A stretch of DNA of 64,000 nucleotides, from NCBI RefSeq assembly GCF_018332655.1, contig NZ_BOQL01000024.1:1-64000 (forward strand), read 5' to 3'. Below are positions 32,321 to 41,248 of this stretch, piece after piece (positions within the stretch are counted from its first letter, which is position 1; every line of letters starts with the position of its first letter). Source of the DNA: Actinoplanes auranticolor (GTDB lineage Bacteria > Actinomycetota > Actinomycetes > Mycobacteriales > Micromonosporaceae). The notes beneath the pieces are model-generated. The model ran no database searches and was not told the DNA's origin. It worked only from the letters and a program-made list of their open reading frames with translations. Made by a program: the position numbers and the translations under genes.

Positions 32321-35065
32321 TCAGCGGGTGGCGCGTCCCCACAGCGCCGGCCAGTCGCCGCCGCCGAGCCAGGAGGACGGCACCAGAGCCCCGTGCCCGG
32401 CGATCCGGTCCCAGAAGTCCTCCGGCACCGCACCCAGCCCGACCGCGTCCGGCCACGCCGCCTGCCAGCTCTCGTCCTTCAGCGACGACTGCGGGTAGCC
32501 CGGCACCCGGATCCGCCGCCGCCCGGTCACCGCGGTGACCGGACCCGCCGTTCTCAGGCCGCCCCACGAGGTCACCGTCAGCACACCCGCGCGCAGCAGC
32601 TGCCGCGGCGGCCGTCCCGCCATGGCCCGGGCCAGCTCGGGCGCGTCCTCGCGCAGCAGCTCACCGATAGCAGCGCGCATCCGGATCGCCACCAGTTCCG
32701 CGTTGCGGGCGGGTGCGACCTGCGGCAGCCGGGCCACCCGGCGCAGAGTCCGCGGGATCGGCACATCCGCACCCAGCGGCGCTAGCCGGTCGCGTACCGC
32801 CGCGGGCAGGGCCGCCACGGCCTCGGACAGCGGCCGGTGCGCGCTCGCCTCCCAGAGGTCCGCGATCTCCACGCCGGTGAGCAGCCGCCGGCAGCCGCGG
32901 ATCAGGGTCGCCGGGCTGCTGCGTCGCAGGGCCACCAGCGCCTCCGGCCCGGGCTCGGCGTCGATCAGGGCGGCGAGCAGCGGCGACGGCCGCAGGGCGG
33001 CCTCGGCCAGCTCACCCAGGCGCTCCCCCACCTCGGCCATCAGCCGGGCGGCCGGGGCCGGTCGCTGGGCTCGCCGCGGCGGTACGGGCAACAGCGGCTC
33101 AGCCCTCGCCGGCGCGAACTCCTCCTCGGGCACCGGTAGCGACGCGATCCACTCCCGGGTCCGCCGTACCAGGTCGTCGTCGGGGTCCTCGTTGAACCGG
33201 GCCTTCATCTCGCCGATCCGCCAGCCCTTGCCGGTGAGCCGGACCGCGACGTTGGCGACGATCCGCCCGCCGGGTGCGCACAGGGCCACCAGCACCTGCC
33301 GGCCCACCGCGGCACCGTCGGCGTACTCGGGGCCGGCGATGCAGTTGCCCATGTAGCCGGCCCACCGCGCGAGCTGCCGCCCGGTGCGGGCCACTTCGAT
33401 CCGGAGGTCGGTGCCGGGCAGCAGGGTGCCGTCGGCGGCCTCGGCCGGTTCCGGGACGGCGAACCGGCCCGGCTGGGCCTCCGCGGCGGCGACCCCGGTG
33501 AGCAGGCCACCGACGACGTCGGCCCACGTGCGCGGGCGTGGTGGCACTGTCCCGCCGAGCTCGGCGAGCTGGGCGGTGCCGGCCGCGGCCGGGGCGACGG
33601 CGTCGAGGCGCGGCGCCAGCGGGTCGTCCGGCGGGTCGGCCTGCGGATCCGCGTACGGGCCGCTCGGGCTGAAAGTGAGCTCGGCGGCCGGGTTGCCGCG
33701 CAGCCGGGCCAGGGCGTCGGCGAGTTCGGCGTACCAGAAGAGATGGCCGACCGTCTCCGTGCCCGCCGACAAGCCGCCGTCCGGAGCCTGCTCCCAGCCG
33801 GCCAGGCGCGCCGGGGAGAAGTAGCCGACCTGCTCCCGCCACGGGCCCAGCTCACCAGCAGCCCAGGCCCGCCGGGCCGGGTGGGCTCTCTTGTCCTCGT
33901 CGTACCGGTCCTGCACGACATAGGTGAGGGCGTTCTCCAGGGCCAGCATGCCGTAGTCGCGGGCCAGGGCGAGCCGGTCGCGGACGTACCGGGTCTGTTT
34001 CGGGCTCAGCGGCCCGCCGGCCGGGATGCGCCGCAGGTCGCGCAGGTAACTGACCGGCCGCGACGGGTGCTCCACCAGGCCGGGCACCGGCCGGCCCGCG
34101 TCGACGGCCTCCCGCTTGGTGAGGGTCCCGATCGCGGCCACGATCTCGTCGCTGTGCCGGTGCAGCGCTTCCGGGTAGCCCTGGTCGACCGCGGTCGTGG
34201 CCAGGCGGGCCAGCACGGTCGCCGCCAGGGCGTCGCTGAGCACGCGGGCCGCGCGGGCCGACCAGACGTCCGGCGGCGGCTCCCAGAGTGCGGCCTGGAC
34301 CAGGGTCGGCTCGGGCCCGAACCGGCGGCGCAACCGCAGCAGGATCTCGTCCCGCTCGAACTGCTGGGCGCGGGCCCGCAGGTCGTCGTGGCCCGCCGGA
34401 GTGCGCTGGCTGTCGCGCAGGCGGTCCCGGCGCAGCCGGTCCAGGCCGGCCGCGCAGACCTGCTCCCACAGGTCGGTCAGCAGCCGCAGCCGTCGCGCCC
34501 CGGACAGCGGGCCGAGGACGCGGCCCAGATGCGAGCCGACGACCGAGGGCAGGCCGGACGGGAACGGGTCGACCCCCGGCGGCGCCCGCAGCGCGAGCAG
34601 CCGGACGAGCTGCTCGGGCCCCAACAGGTCGGCGGCGGCCACGGCGTACCGCAGCACCGGCCACCGGCCGGCGGTGATCGCCTCGCGGGCGGCCGCACCC
34701 AGCGGCCTGGTCGCATCCGGGCCGAAGAGCGCGACCAGCAGCGCGGGCGGTGGGCCCACCCGGCCGGCGATATCCGGTACGGCCAGCGCGGCCAGCACCG
34801 CGTCCCGGCGGTCCCCGGCGCCACCGGCGATCCGCGCCGACCGGAAGCCGGCCCCCAGGTCGACGTCCGCGCCGGCGGCGACCACACCGCCCGCCGCGAC
34901 CAGTTCCCGCAGCCGGGCCAGCACCTCGGTCACATCGGTCGTGGCAGCCGGGCCCACCGCGACCGGCGTGCCGGGCGCCGGCCGGGCAGGCTCGCGGACC
35001 GGGCCCGCCGCGACCACGCGGTGCCCCGGTTTCGGCCTGATACCGCCGGACAGGGTGACTCCCAC
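32321..35065 (-). CDS. large cytosolic protein with PcfJ-like segment
   Basis: About 914 residues from GTG 35065; upstream in-frame codons exist but look non-coding. No signal or membrane segment. Residues 1-470 are helical, rich in Arg and Leu, and unassigned. Around 600-690, RQLARWAGYMGNCIAGPEYAD followed by ALCAPGGRIVANVAVRLTGKGW resembles PcfJ-like proteins, where a CVxxY motif precedes a regulated beta domain. The C-terminal 230 residues are again helical. Function unknown; similar large actinobacterial proteins sit in variable regions. It diverges from the broken GGDEF-EAL gene. Confidence 0.6.
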   Translation of the reverse strand: MGVTLSGGIRPKPGHRVVAAGPVREPARPAPGTPVAVGPAATTDVTEVLARLRELVAAGGVVAAGADVDLGAGFRSARIAGGAGDRRDAVLAALAVPDIAGRVGPPPALLVALFGPDATRPLGAAAREAITAGRWPVLRYAVAAADLLGPEQLVRLLALRAPPGVDPFPSGLPSVVGSHLGRVLGPLSGARRLRLLTDLWEQVCAAGLDRLRRDRLRDSQRTPAGHDDLRARAQQFERDEILLRLRRRFGPEPTLVQAALWEPPPDVWSARAARVLSDALAATVLARLATTAVDQGYPEALHRHSDEIVAAIGTLTKREAVDAGRPVPGLVEHPSRPVSYLRDLRRIPAGGPLSPKQTRYVRDRLALARDYGMLALENALTYVVQDRYDEDKRAHPARRAWAAGELGPWREQVGYFSPARLAGWEQAPDGGLSAGTETVGHLFWYAELADALARLRGNPAAELTFSPSGPYADPQADPPDDPLAPRLDAVAPAAAGTAQLAELGGTVPPRPRTWADVVGGLLTGVAAAEAQPGRFAVPEPAEAADGTLLPGTDLRIEVARTGRQLARWAGYMGNCIAGPEYADGAAVGRQVLVALCAPGGRIVANVAVRLTGKGWRIGEMKARFNEDPDDDLVRRTREWIASLPVPEEEFAPARAEPLLPVPPRRAQRPAPAARLMAEVGERLGELAEAALRPSPLLAALIDAEPGPEALVALRRSSPATLIRGCRRLLTGVEIADLWEASAHRPLSEAVAALPAAVRDRLAPLGADVPIPRTLRRVARLPQVAPARNAELVAIRMRAAIGELLREDAPELARAMAGRPPRQLLRAGVLTVTSWGGLRTAGPVTAVTGRRRIRVPGYPQSSLKDESWQAAWPDAVGLGAVPEDFWDRIAGHGALVPSSWLGGGDWPALWGRATR

Positions 35066-35129
35066 CCGATCATGATGACCCGCGCGTCCAGCGGAATACG
35101 CCACCCGGCCCGGCCGACCGCCCCCGCCC

Positions 35130-37130
35130 GTGCGCGGGCCGTCGATCAGTGTGCCCACGTTGACGAGACAGGAGTTCGACATTGCGCGGTTGGCTGCCGA
35201 CCGGCGGCGGCTTGCGCGACGGGGACCGGGCTCGTCGCCACCGGCTGCCGACATGCTGCTCACCTCGACCGTGCCCGGCCTGACCGTCTTCGGCACGCTC
35301 GTCAGCGACCACACCTACGACCACCAGAGCGCCATGGTGCACCCGTTCCTGTGGGCGCTGCTGCACGGGCTGGCGGTGCTGCTGGCCGCGACGTTCCAGG
35401 TCGTCGCGTGAGGGCTGGCCGAGGCCGAGGAGCGGCGCGCCGAGGACAACCTGGCCGAGAGCCGGGCGCAGCTCAGTGTCGCCTTCGACGAGACGCCGGT
35501 GCCGATGGCGATGCTCGCGCCGACGGACGGCTGCTGCGGACCAATTCGGCGTACCGGTCCTGGCTGGGCCTGCCGGCGGAGCTGCCGCCGGGCTTCGGGG
35601 TGGCCGATCTGCCGATGACGCCGGTGGACCCGGCCGAGGCGGGGATCTTCGAGGCGCTGACCCGGGCCACCGACGCGGTGACGTTCACGAGCGCGTACCG
35701 GCGGCACGACGACGGATCCGTCATGCACGTGGAGGTGCACAGCAACGGGTGCGCGACCGCAACGGCAAGCTGCGGCTGATCTTCGTGCACTGCATGGACG
35801 TCACCCGGCAGCAGGAGCACGAGGCCGCGCTGCGCCGTCAGGTCCGCCAGGACTCGCTGACCGGGCTGCTGTCCCGCGCCGCCTTCGAGGTCGACCTGCT
35901 CGCGCTGCTCACCGCCGACGCCGGCCCCGCCTCGGTGCTCTACCTCGACGTGGACCGCTTCAAGACGATCAACGACGGCTCCGGGCACTCGGCCGGCGAC
36001 GACGTGCTGTGCGCCCTGGCCGACCGGGTGTCGCGGACCGTGCCGGCCGGGTCCCTGGTGGCCCGGTTGGGCGGTGACGAGTTCGTGGTGGGCACTGCCC
36101 GGCCCGGTGGAGACCGGCCTGCGGGTGGGCCGGGCCGTGCTGGCCGCAATGGCCGAGCCGCTCCCGGTGGCCGGCGCCCAGCTGCAGATCGCGGTGAGCA
36201 TCGGCCTGGCCGTCGCGCAGGGGCCACGCCAGGCCGAGCAGGCCGTGCTGTCCGCCGACACCGCGATGTACGCGGCCAAGCGCGCCGGCGGCAACCGCAT
36301 CGAGCTGTTCAACGACGACATGCGGGTGGCGGTGCAGCAGCGCATCACCGCCGAGTCCCGGCTGCGGCAGGCCCTGGACGGCCGGCGCGAGGCGACCCTG
36401 CCGGTCTGGTTCCAGCCCATCGTGTCCCCGGCACCGGGCGGATCGTCGGCGCCGAGGCCCTGGTCCGGATGTGGACCACCGAGGGCGAACTGCTCGCGCC
36501 CGGGCACTTCATCGCCGCCGCCGAGGAGACGGCCTGGTCGTCCCGCTCGGCGAGCACGTACTGGCCCAGGCCCTGCGCCACCTGCACCGCTGGCGCGACG
36601 AGCTGGGCTACGTGTCGGTCAACGTGAGCCCGCGGCAGCTGTCCGAGCCCGGCTTCGTGCCGATGCTGGCCGGCCTGCTCGCCGCGAGCGGCCTGGACGA
36701 CCCGTCCCGGCTGGTCCTGGAGATCACCGAGACAGCCCTGCTGTCCAACTCCGTGGACCTGCAGGACCGGCTGCACGCGCTCAAGGCGCTGGGCGTACGG
36801 ATCGCGCTGGACGACTTCGGCACCGGGTACAGCTCGTTGACCTGGCTGCAGTCCGTACCGGCCGACATCGTCAAGCTGGACCGCTCGTTCGTCGCCGGGC
36901 TGGCGACCGACCCGCGCAAGGCGTCGATCATCTCGGCTGTGCTGTGGCTGGCCCGCTCGCTGGGCATGTCCGTGGTCGCCGAGGGCGTGGAGGACATCGC
37001 GGACTGGGACGCGCTGCGTACGGCGGAGTGCCCGGCGATCCAGGGCTACTACTTCAGCCGGCCACTCACGCCGGACGACATGCACGCCATGCTGCTGCGC
37101 GGCCCGGCCCTCAGCCTGGAGGCGGTGTAG
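35130..37130 (+). pseudogene. membrane PAS-GGDEF-EAL protein, disrupted repeatedly
   Basis: One ancestral gene can be followed through changing frames: a membrane segment (FLWALLHGLAVLLAATFQVV), a TGA at 35409, linker and PAS start (EERRAEDNLAESRAQLSVAF), PAS core (LGLPAELPPGFGVADLPMTP), PAS end (LRLIFVHCMDVTRQQ), GGDEF (DSLTGLLSR, VARLGGDEFVVG), EAL start (PVWFQPIVSP, then GAEALVRMW) and an intact EAL end (VNVSPRQL, IALDDFGTGYSS, VVAEGVED). Frame changes fall near 35525, 35750, 36105, 36440 and 36530. Active-site motifs themselves are well kept, so decay is recent or the sequence here contains errors. Confidence 0.85.
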
Positions 37131-37275
37131 CCGGCGGGGCAGGCAGGGCGTCGTTCTCGGCGGCCTGCTCGTTGATGATGTGCGCGGCCGGCGTCTGCAC
37201 GTGGGCGTTGCCACCGTCGCGCAGAGCCGAGCGGGTCATGGTGATCACGCCGATGTGGTGGGCGATCATCTGCTG
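37111..37275 (-). pseudogene. DUF305-protein C-terminal fragment
   Basis: Reads QQMIAHHIGVITMTRSALRD, then HVQTPAAHIINEQAAEN and a Pro-rich end with stop at 37111. The MI-x-HH motif and the closing I-x-x-Q-x-x-E helix are those of DUF305, a secreted four-helix protein often linked to copper. The N-terminal half and start are absent. It overlaps the end of the GGDEF-EAL remnant. Confidence 0.55.
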
Positions 37276-37492
37276 AGGGAGAAGCCGGGACGCCTCGGCC
37301 GGCGCCGCGGGCCGGGCATCCGAGAACGGCCGACGGTGTATCGCCGAGGTTAGGCAGCGGTCAGCGGGCTGGTGCGCCGGACGTCCTCATCGAAAGCGGA
37401 ACCAGGGAAGGCACCAAGAGCAGCAAGTCGCCAGGGAGCGTCGCCGCCCACTGAGCCTTTCCGAGTAACGGTCGTTGACGTTGGGTGACGGA

Positions 37493-37624
37493 TCAGGTGG
37501 TGCGGCCGTGTTCGATGTGCAGGATGACCAGGGCTGCCGCGGTGATCCGGCCGATGGCCCAGGGGCAGAGGCTGACGTTGCGCAGGGCTTTGACGGTGGT
37601 CTTGAGCAGTGAGTTACCGCGTTC
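37493..37624 (-). pseudogene. transposase C-terminal remnant (IS5-like)
   Basis: About 42 codons ending at TGA 37493: ERGNSLLKTTVKALRNVSLC followed by PWAIGRITAAALVILHIEHG. This is the typical end of an actinobacterial IS5-family DDE transposase (ER-x-N...LK...KALR-V-S). The rest of the element is missing. The 7-base repeat array begins exactly at the Glu-Arg codons. Confidence 0.65.
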
Positions 37625-37711
37625 GCCGTTCGCCGTTCGCCGTTCGCCGTTCGCCGTTCGCCGTTCGCCGTTCGCCGTTCGCCGTTCGCCGTTCGCCGTT
37701 CGCCGTTCGCC
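37621..37711. repeat. minisatellite, 13 perfect copies of GTTCGCC
   Basis: Thirteen uninterrupted 7-base units (91 bases) without a mismatch. On the minus strand the unit is GGCGAAC, which continues into GGCGAACGCGGTAAC, the Gly-Glu-Arg-Gly-Asn codons of the transposase remnant, so the array seems to have expanded from transposase sequence. It lies 128 bases before the DUF4142 gene start. Units of 7 are out of frame. Length is expected to vary between isolates. Confidence 0.97.
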
Positions 37712-37838
37712 GGCGACTTCTTACCGATTGGTGACGCATGGAGGTCACCCTCATCGGTGACAGGCGGGGCGCCGTACCTCATGACGCAACCGGTGCTCCG
37801 GCACGGAGCATCCACCGTCTCATCCCTAGGAGATCCTG

Positions 37839-38564
37839 ATGAAAGAGATCCGTGCGTCTGTCGTCCCCCGGACGGCTGTTCTGTTGGCGGCGGCCCTGGT
37901 GGGCCTAGCGGGGGCGCCGACCGGCGCACTCGCTGCACCGGTGACGCCAACGCAGCTGAACGCCGCCGACATGACGTTGTTCAACGGGGTCCGCCTGGCC
38001 GGCCTGTGGGAGATACCTGCCGGCCAGATGGCGGTCGAGAAGGGCAACAGCGCCAAGGTGCGGCAGGTCGGCGCGATGATCGCCGAGGAGCATGTGGAGC
38101 TCGACCAGCTCGCCGTCGACGCCGCGAACAAGCTTGGAGTGGCCCTTCCGTCGACGCCGTCGGCCGATCAACAGGGTTGGCTCAAGGAAATGGAGGAGGC
38201 CGAGGGCGATCGTTTCGACCAGACGTTCGTGACCCGGCTGCGGGAGGCACACGGCAAGATCTTCCCGGTGATCGGGGCGGTCCGTGCCTCCACTCGTAAC
38301 CCGGTTGTTCGTCAGCTGGCCGACGACGCGAGTGAGTTCGTGATGCACCACATGCAGATGCTGGAGAGCACCGGGCTGGTGCGGTACCAGGATCTTCCGC
38401 CGGCGGCGATACCCGCCGCTCAGGACACCTCGCGGCTGGCTCTCGCCGAGGCAAACGTCGGAAGCTCGGCACCGGTCAATCCAGTCATCATCTGGGCGGT
38501 GCTGCTCGCCGCACTAGGCGTCACCGCGGCGGTGTTGATCCGGTTACGTCGCACCGGCGTCTGA
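37839..38564 (+). CDS. secreted, C-terminally anchored DUF4142 protein
   Basis: 241 residues from ATG 37839 (AGGAG upstream). Signal peptide at 1-33 (AVLLAAALVGLAGAPTGALA). The DUF4142 ferritin-like four-helix part covers about 40-185: GLWEIPAGQMAVEKGNSAKV, MIAEEHVELDQLA, RLREAHGKIFPVIGAVRAST and EFVMHHMQMLEST. A C-terminal helix (IIWAVLLAALGVTAAVLI) followed by RLRRTGV anchors it in the membrane. Role in the envelope unknown. Confidence 0.85.
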   Translation: MKEIRASVVPRTAVLLAAALVGLAGAPTGALAAPVTPTQLNAADMTLFNGVRLAGLWEIPAGQMAVEKGNSAKVRQVGAMIAEEHVELDQLAVDAANKLGVALPSTPSADQQGWLKEMEEAEGDRFDQTFVTRLREAHGKIFPVIGAVRASTRNPVVRQLADDASEFVMHHMQMLESTGLVRYQDLPPAAIPAAQDTSRLALAEANVGSSAPVNPVIIWAVLLAALGVTAAVLIRLRRTGV

Positions 38565-38580
38565 AAAACACCCGGCGCCG

Positions 38581-38815
38581 GTGGTGCGCAGCGGCCTGCG
38601 CGTCCCGCTCTCCGCCGAACCCGGTCTGGGCGTTGTCGGTGAGGCGGGTGACGGAGCTGCGGCGGTCGACCGGTGCGCCGCCGGCGATGTTGACGTGGTG
38701 CTCATGGACGTGTGGATGGTCGGCACTGACGGGATCGAAGCGACCCGCGGCATCACCGCCCAGTCCGAGATCGGTGCCAGGGTCCTGGTCGTCACGACTC
38801 CGACCACGTCAGGTC
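38581..38815 (+). pseudogene. response-regulator receiver-domain fragment
   Basis: Reads VRSGLRVPLSAEPGLGVVGE, AGDVDVVLMDVWM with the phospho-Asp, TDGIEATRGI and ARVLVVTTPTT, the middle of a NarL-type receiver. The N-terminal acidic pocket is missing, and the frame is cut at about 38812 where the IS remnant begins. There is no DNA-binding domain. Debris from an IS-associated rearrangement. Confidence 0.7.
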
Positions 38816-38831
38816 GGTATCGATTACTGAA

Positions 38832-38885
38832 GAGGTCTCCGGTAGTTGGTACAACGACCAAGAAGCACCATGCACCGGAGACCTC
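38832..38885. repeat. perfect 12-bp inverted repeat at the transposase start
   Basis: GAGGTCTCCGGT (38832-38843) and ACCGGAGACCTC (38874-38885) are exact reverse complements around 30 bases, ending just before the GTG start at 38886. The 3' arm contains GGAG, the likely ribosome site, so a hairpin in mRNA would hide it. Confidence 0.8.
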
Positions 38886-39618
38886 GTGGCCACCCTAACG
38901 GTGACGAGGCGGCACGACCTGACCGACGCGCAATGGGCGGCCCTTGCCCCGCTGCTGCCTGCGCCGCCGGTCCGGGGCCGACCGCCGAAATGGACCAGAC
39001 GGCAGCTCATCGACGGGATCCGGTGGCGGATCCGGATCGGCGCCCCGTGGCGCGACGTGCCGGCCGAGTACGCGCCCTGGCCCACAATCTACGGACTGTT
39101 CCGTCGCTGGCAGCGTGACGGGACCTGGGACCGGATCCTGTCGGCGTTGCAGGCCCGTGGCGACTCCGAGGGCCGCATCGACTGGACGGTCAGCGTGGAC
39201 TCGAGGACCAGCCGCGCTCATCAGCACGCCGCGGGTGCCCGCACCGACAGCCATCTGCAGAAGGAACGACCCGGCGGAGTCCACGACGAGCCGGCCGATC
39301 ATGGGCTGGGCCGCTCGCGGGGCGGGCTGACGACCAAGACGCATCTGGCCTGTGAGCAGAGTCAAAAGTGTTGTCGCCGATCGTGACTGCCGCCATCGCG
39401 GTGACAGCCCGCAGTTCATCCCGGTCCTGCACCGTATCCGGGTGAGCCGGCTCGGTGTCGGCCGGGCCCGGTCACGTCCGGTGCTGGTGCTGGCCGATAA
39501 GGCCTACACCAGCCGCGCCAACCGTCGTTATCTGCGCTCATGCGGGATCAAAGCCGGCATCCCGAGCAAGAAAGATCAGGACGCCCACCGCAAAGCCAAG
39601 GGCTCCCGCGGTCGCCAC
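38886..39618 (+). pseudogene. IS5-family (IS427-like) transposase, frameshifted and truncated
   Basis: GTG 38886 starts RRHDLTDAQWAALAPLLP, the usual IS5/IS427 N-terminal HTH domain, then GRPPKWTRRQLIDGIRWRIR and SVDSRTSRAHQHAAGA with the first DDE Asp. After the GGLTTKTHLACEQ region two small indels near 39370 and 39395 change frame. It resumes as HRGDSPQFIPVLHRIR and VLADKAYTSRANRRYLRSCG (second Asp) up to AKGSRGR at about 39618. The last part with the catalytic Glu is missing. Inactive. Confidence 0.85.
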
Positions 39619-39794
39619 CGTGCTGGGTCGCACGCAGGTTACGCAGTCGCAGTGCTGCGGCGTCCGCGGCCGGTGCGTAACGAGATCCGCTGGGCAGCTG
39701 AGCCGACTGCTACGCGAGGTGACGAGTGCTGGTCAGGGGACGTGCGTTGGTCGCGGCATGAGAGTGCGCGCCGGGGCCGCAGAGCCGTCAGCCA

Positions 39795-40076
39795 TCACTG
39801 CTGTCTTGGAGCACCGCGTTCCCACCAGTCGTGTGGTGGCCGCTCCCGGATCATCGCCGCTGCGATCTCCGGCTGGAGGTGATTGCAGTACTTCCACAGC
39901 TCCTTCGCCGCTCGGGAGTACTGGAACAGAACTTGGTCGACGTCGAAGGCGTCAAGCTCGCCGGCGCGGTAACGATCGACGGCCTCACCAACGCGGGCAA
40001 CGAGGTCCCCCAGCTCGGCTTGGTGATACTCCGCGACCACCGAGCGAGCTATTCGTCGCTCCGACTTGTCAGGCAC
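39795..40076 (-). CDS. small conserved hypothetical protein
   Basis: 93 residues from GTG 40076. Contains SVVAEYHQAELGDLVARVGE, a central AFDVDQVLFQYSRAAKELW and the ending ERPPHDWWERGAPRQQ. I recognise this ending and the FQYSRAAKELWKxC core from unannotated small proteins of many actinomycetes, often in IS-rich or plasmid-like regions; the function is unknown. Soluble, helical, acidic. The gene seems intact although its surroundings are decayed. Confidence 0.6.
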   Translation of the reverse strand: MPDKSERRIARSVVAEYHQAELGDLVARVGEAVDRYRAGELDAFDVDQVLFQYSRAAKELWKYCNHLQPEIAAAMIRERPPHDWWERGAPRQQ

Positions 40077-40197
40077 GAGTACGAGCCTACGCAAAGGCGC
40101 AGACTCGCAGCTGTCCTGCCGGGCGGGTCCCGCGGATGCTGTGCGGACGAGGGCTGGGCGCAAGGAGCGGTCGCGCGGGACCCCGGCGCGCAATAAG

Positions 40198-40688
40198 CGG
40201 GTACGGAAGACGCCGGCGGTGGTGCTCGCGGCTTTTATCGATGCCGAGTGGTCGGACCGACTCTTCGCCAGTGCAAGTGTGGCGCTGGCCGGGCTCTCGC
40301 TGTTCTTCGCGGTGCTGGCCGGACGTGACGGCGTCGATGCCCTGCGGGCCCTGACGATCGGCACCACGGGCACGGTGACCATCGCCTCGTGTTCGGAGAG
40401 CACCTCAACCAAGGATCCGCAGTTCGGACCGACGGCTGGGACTGCACCGGCCCTTTTGACGGCGATGGGCTGCATCTGCGTCGGGTCAGGCTCTTCATGC
40501 ACTCCGAGGGGCCGCCCGGGCCCGCGGTGAACGCCAGGGCGAGCGGACCCGGCGCCGACTGGGTGTGGCGAGACGGTGAGATCGAGTGGGTCTTCGCGTT
40601 GTTTCTGGCCGGCGCCCTGTCGGTCACCGCGTGGTGGCTGGGCCGTTTCGCCGTTACTGCAACCGCCGCCGTCGAGTCAGATGGATGA
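40198..40688 (+). pseudogene. hypothetical membrane protein, probable frameshift
   Basis: One frame gives AFIDAEWSDRLFASASVALA followed by a hydrophobic stretch and VDALRALTIGTTGTVTI; it then becomes Ser/Cys-rich. From about 40385 a shifted frame gives VFGEHLNQGSAVRTDGWDC, RRVRLFMHSEGPPG, IEWVFALFLAGALSVTAWWL and a normal stop at 40688. Together these would form a protein of about 160 residues with two membrane segments. No family recognised; low confidence. Confidence 0.35.
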
Positions 40689-41184
40689 AATATTTCTCTG
40701 TTCCGTCCAGCGTCTTCCATGCTGCCGTGGTGGCGTCGGAGGTGCTGAAGAGCGTCTCGGCCTCAACACGGGCGGCGGCGTCTTGGAGGTCGGTGCGGCC
40801 GAGGTGAGCGAAGGCAACGGTGTAGGTGCCGGGGCCTTGTTCAAGCGCGATGTCGGTCAGCGGCTGGGCAATGTCGTTGTCTGCGGCGCTGATGCAGATG
40901 CGTCCGGTGGGCACGTCCAGGCTGACGGGTGGCTCCCATTGCCAGGGCAGGAGTGGGTGCTGTCCGGTATCGGTGGTCTGGATGCGGACGAGTGGTCGGC
41001 TGTACTGGTGGGCGCAGCGGATGAGCAGGACGGCGCCGGCGGCGCCGTAGAGGCGTCCGCCTCGGCTGCCGGGGATTCGTGCGGCGTCGGCTGCCTGCCG
41101 TTGTGCCTCAGCAGAGTCGGCGCAGATGTCACGGACGAGGAAGACGCCGTTGGCGGTCGGTGTGATGGCTTCGATGGTCGGCAC
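40654..41184 (-). CDS. hypothetical protein, candidate immunity to the upstream DNase
   Basis: 176 residues from GTG 41184 (GAGGAAG upstream). Soluble, no signal, with a run of strands: NGVFLVRDICADSAEAQRQA, SLDVPTGRICISAADN, and GTYTVAFAHLGRTDLQDAAA, then TEKYFIHLTRRRRLQ. No known family. It follows, on the same strand, a NucA/NucB-type DNase gene after 64 bases, the usual order of toxin and immunity genes. Immunity is inferred from position, size and lack of other function. Confidence 0.5.
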   Translation of the reverse strand: MPTIEAITPTANGVFLVRDICADSAEAQRQAADAARIPGSRGGRLYGAAGAVLLIRCAHQYSRPLVRIQTTDTGQHPLLPWQWEPPVSLDVPTGRICISAADNDIAQPLTDIALEQGPGTYTVAFAHLGRTDLQDAAARVEAETLFSTSDATTAAWKTLDGTEKYFIHLTRRRRLQ

Positions 41185-41205
41185 GGCGGACTTCCTCGTG
41201 GTAGG

Positions 41206-41242
41206 GCAGGGCGTCTCGGCCGGCAGTGCCGGGACGCCCTGC
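41206..41242. terminator. hairpin between DNase and candidate immunity gene
   Basis: GCAGGGCGTC and GACGCCCTGC form a perfect 10-base stem, with CGGC/GCCG able to pair inside. It occupies the 64-base gap between the two minus-strand genes and lacks a U-run. It could end or reduce readthrough from the toxin into the immunity gene, or mark separate control of the latter. Confidence 0.65.
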
Positions 41243-41248
41243 GGTGGG

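Noticed and set aside
37621..37711. Tandem repeats as a CRISPR array.
   Set aside because: Units are 7 bases with no spacers and no cas genes nearby; it is a minisatellite.
39619..39794. Continuation of the IS5 transposase C-terminus.
   Set aside because: After AKGSRGR no frame shows the conserved Glu-containing end; the element is truncated here and the interval holds no recognisable gene.
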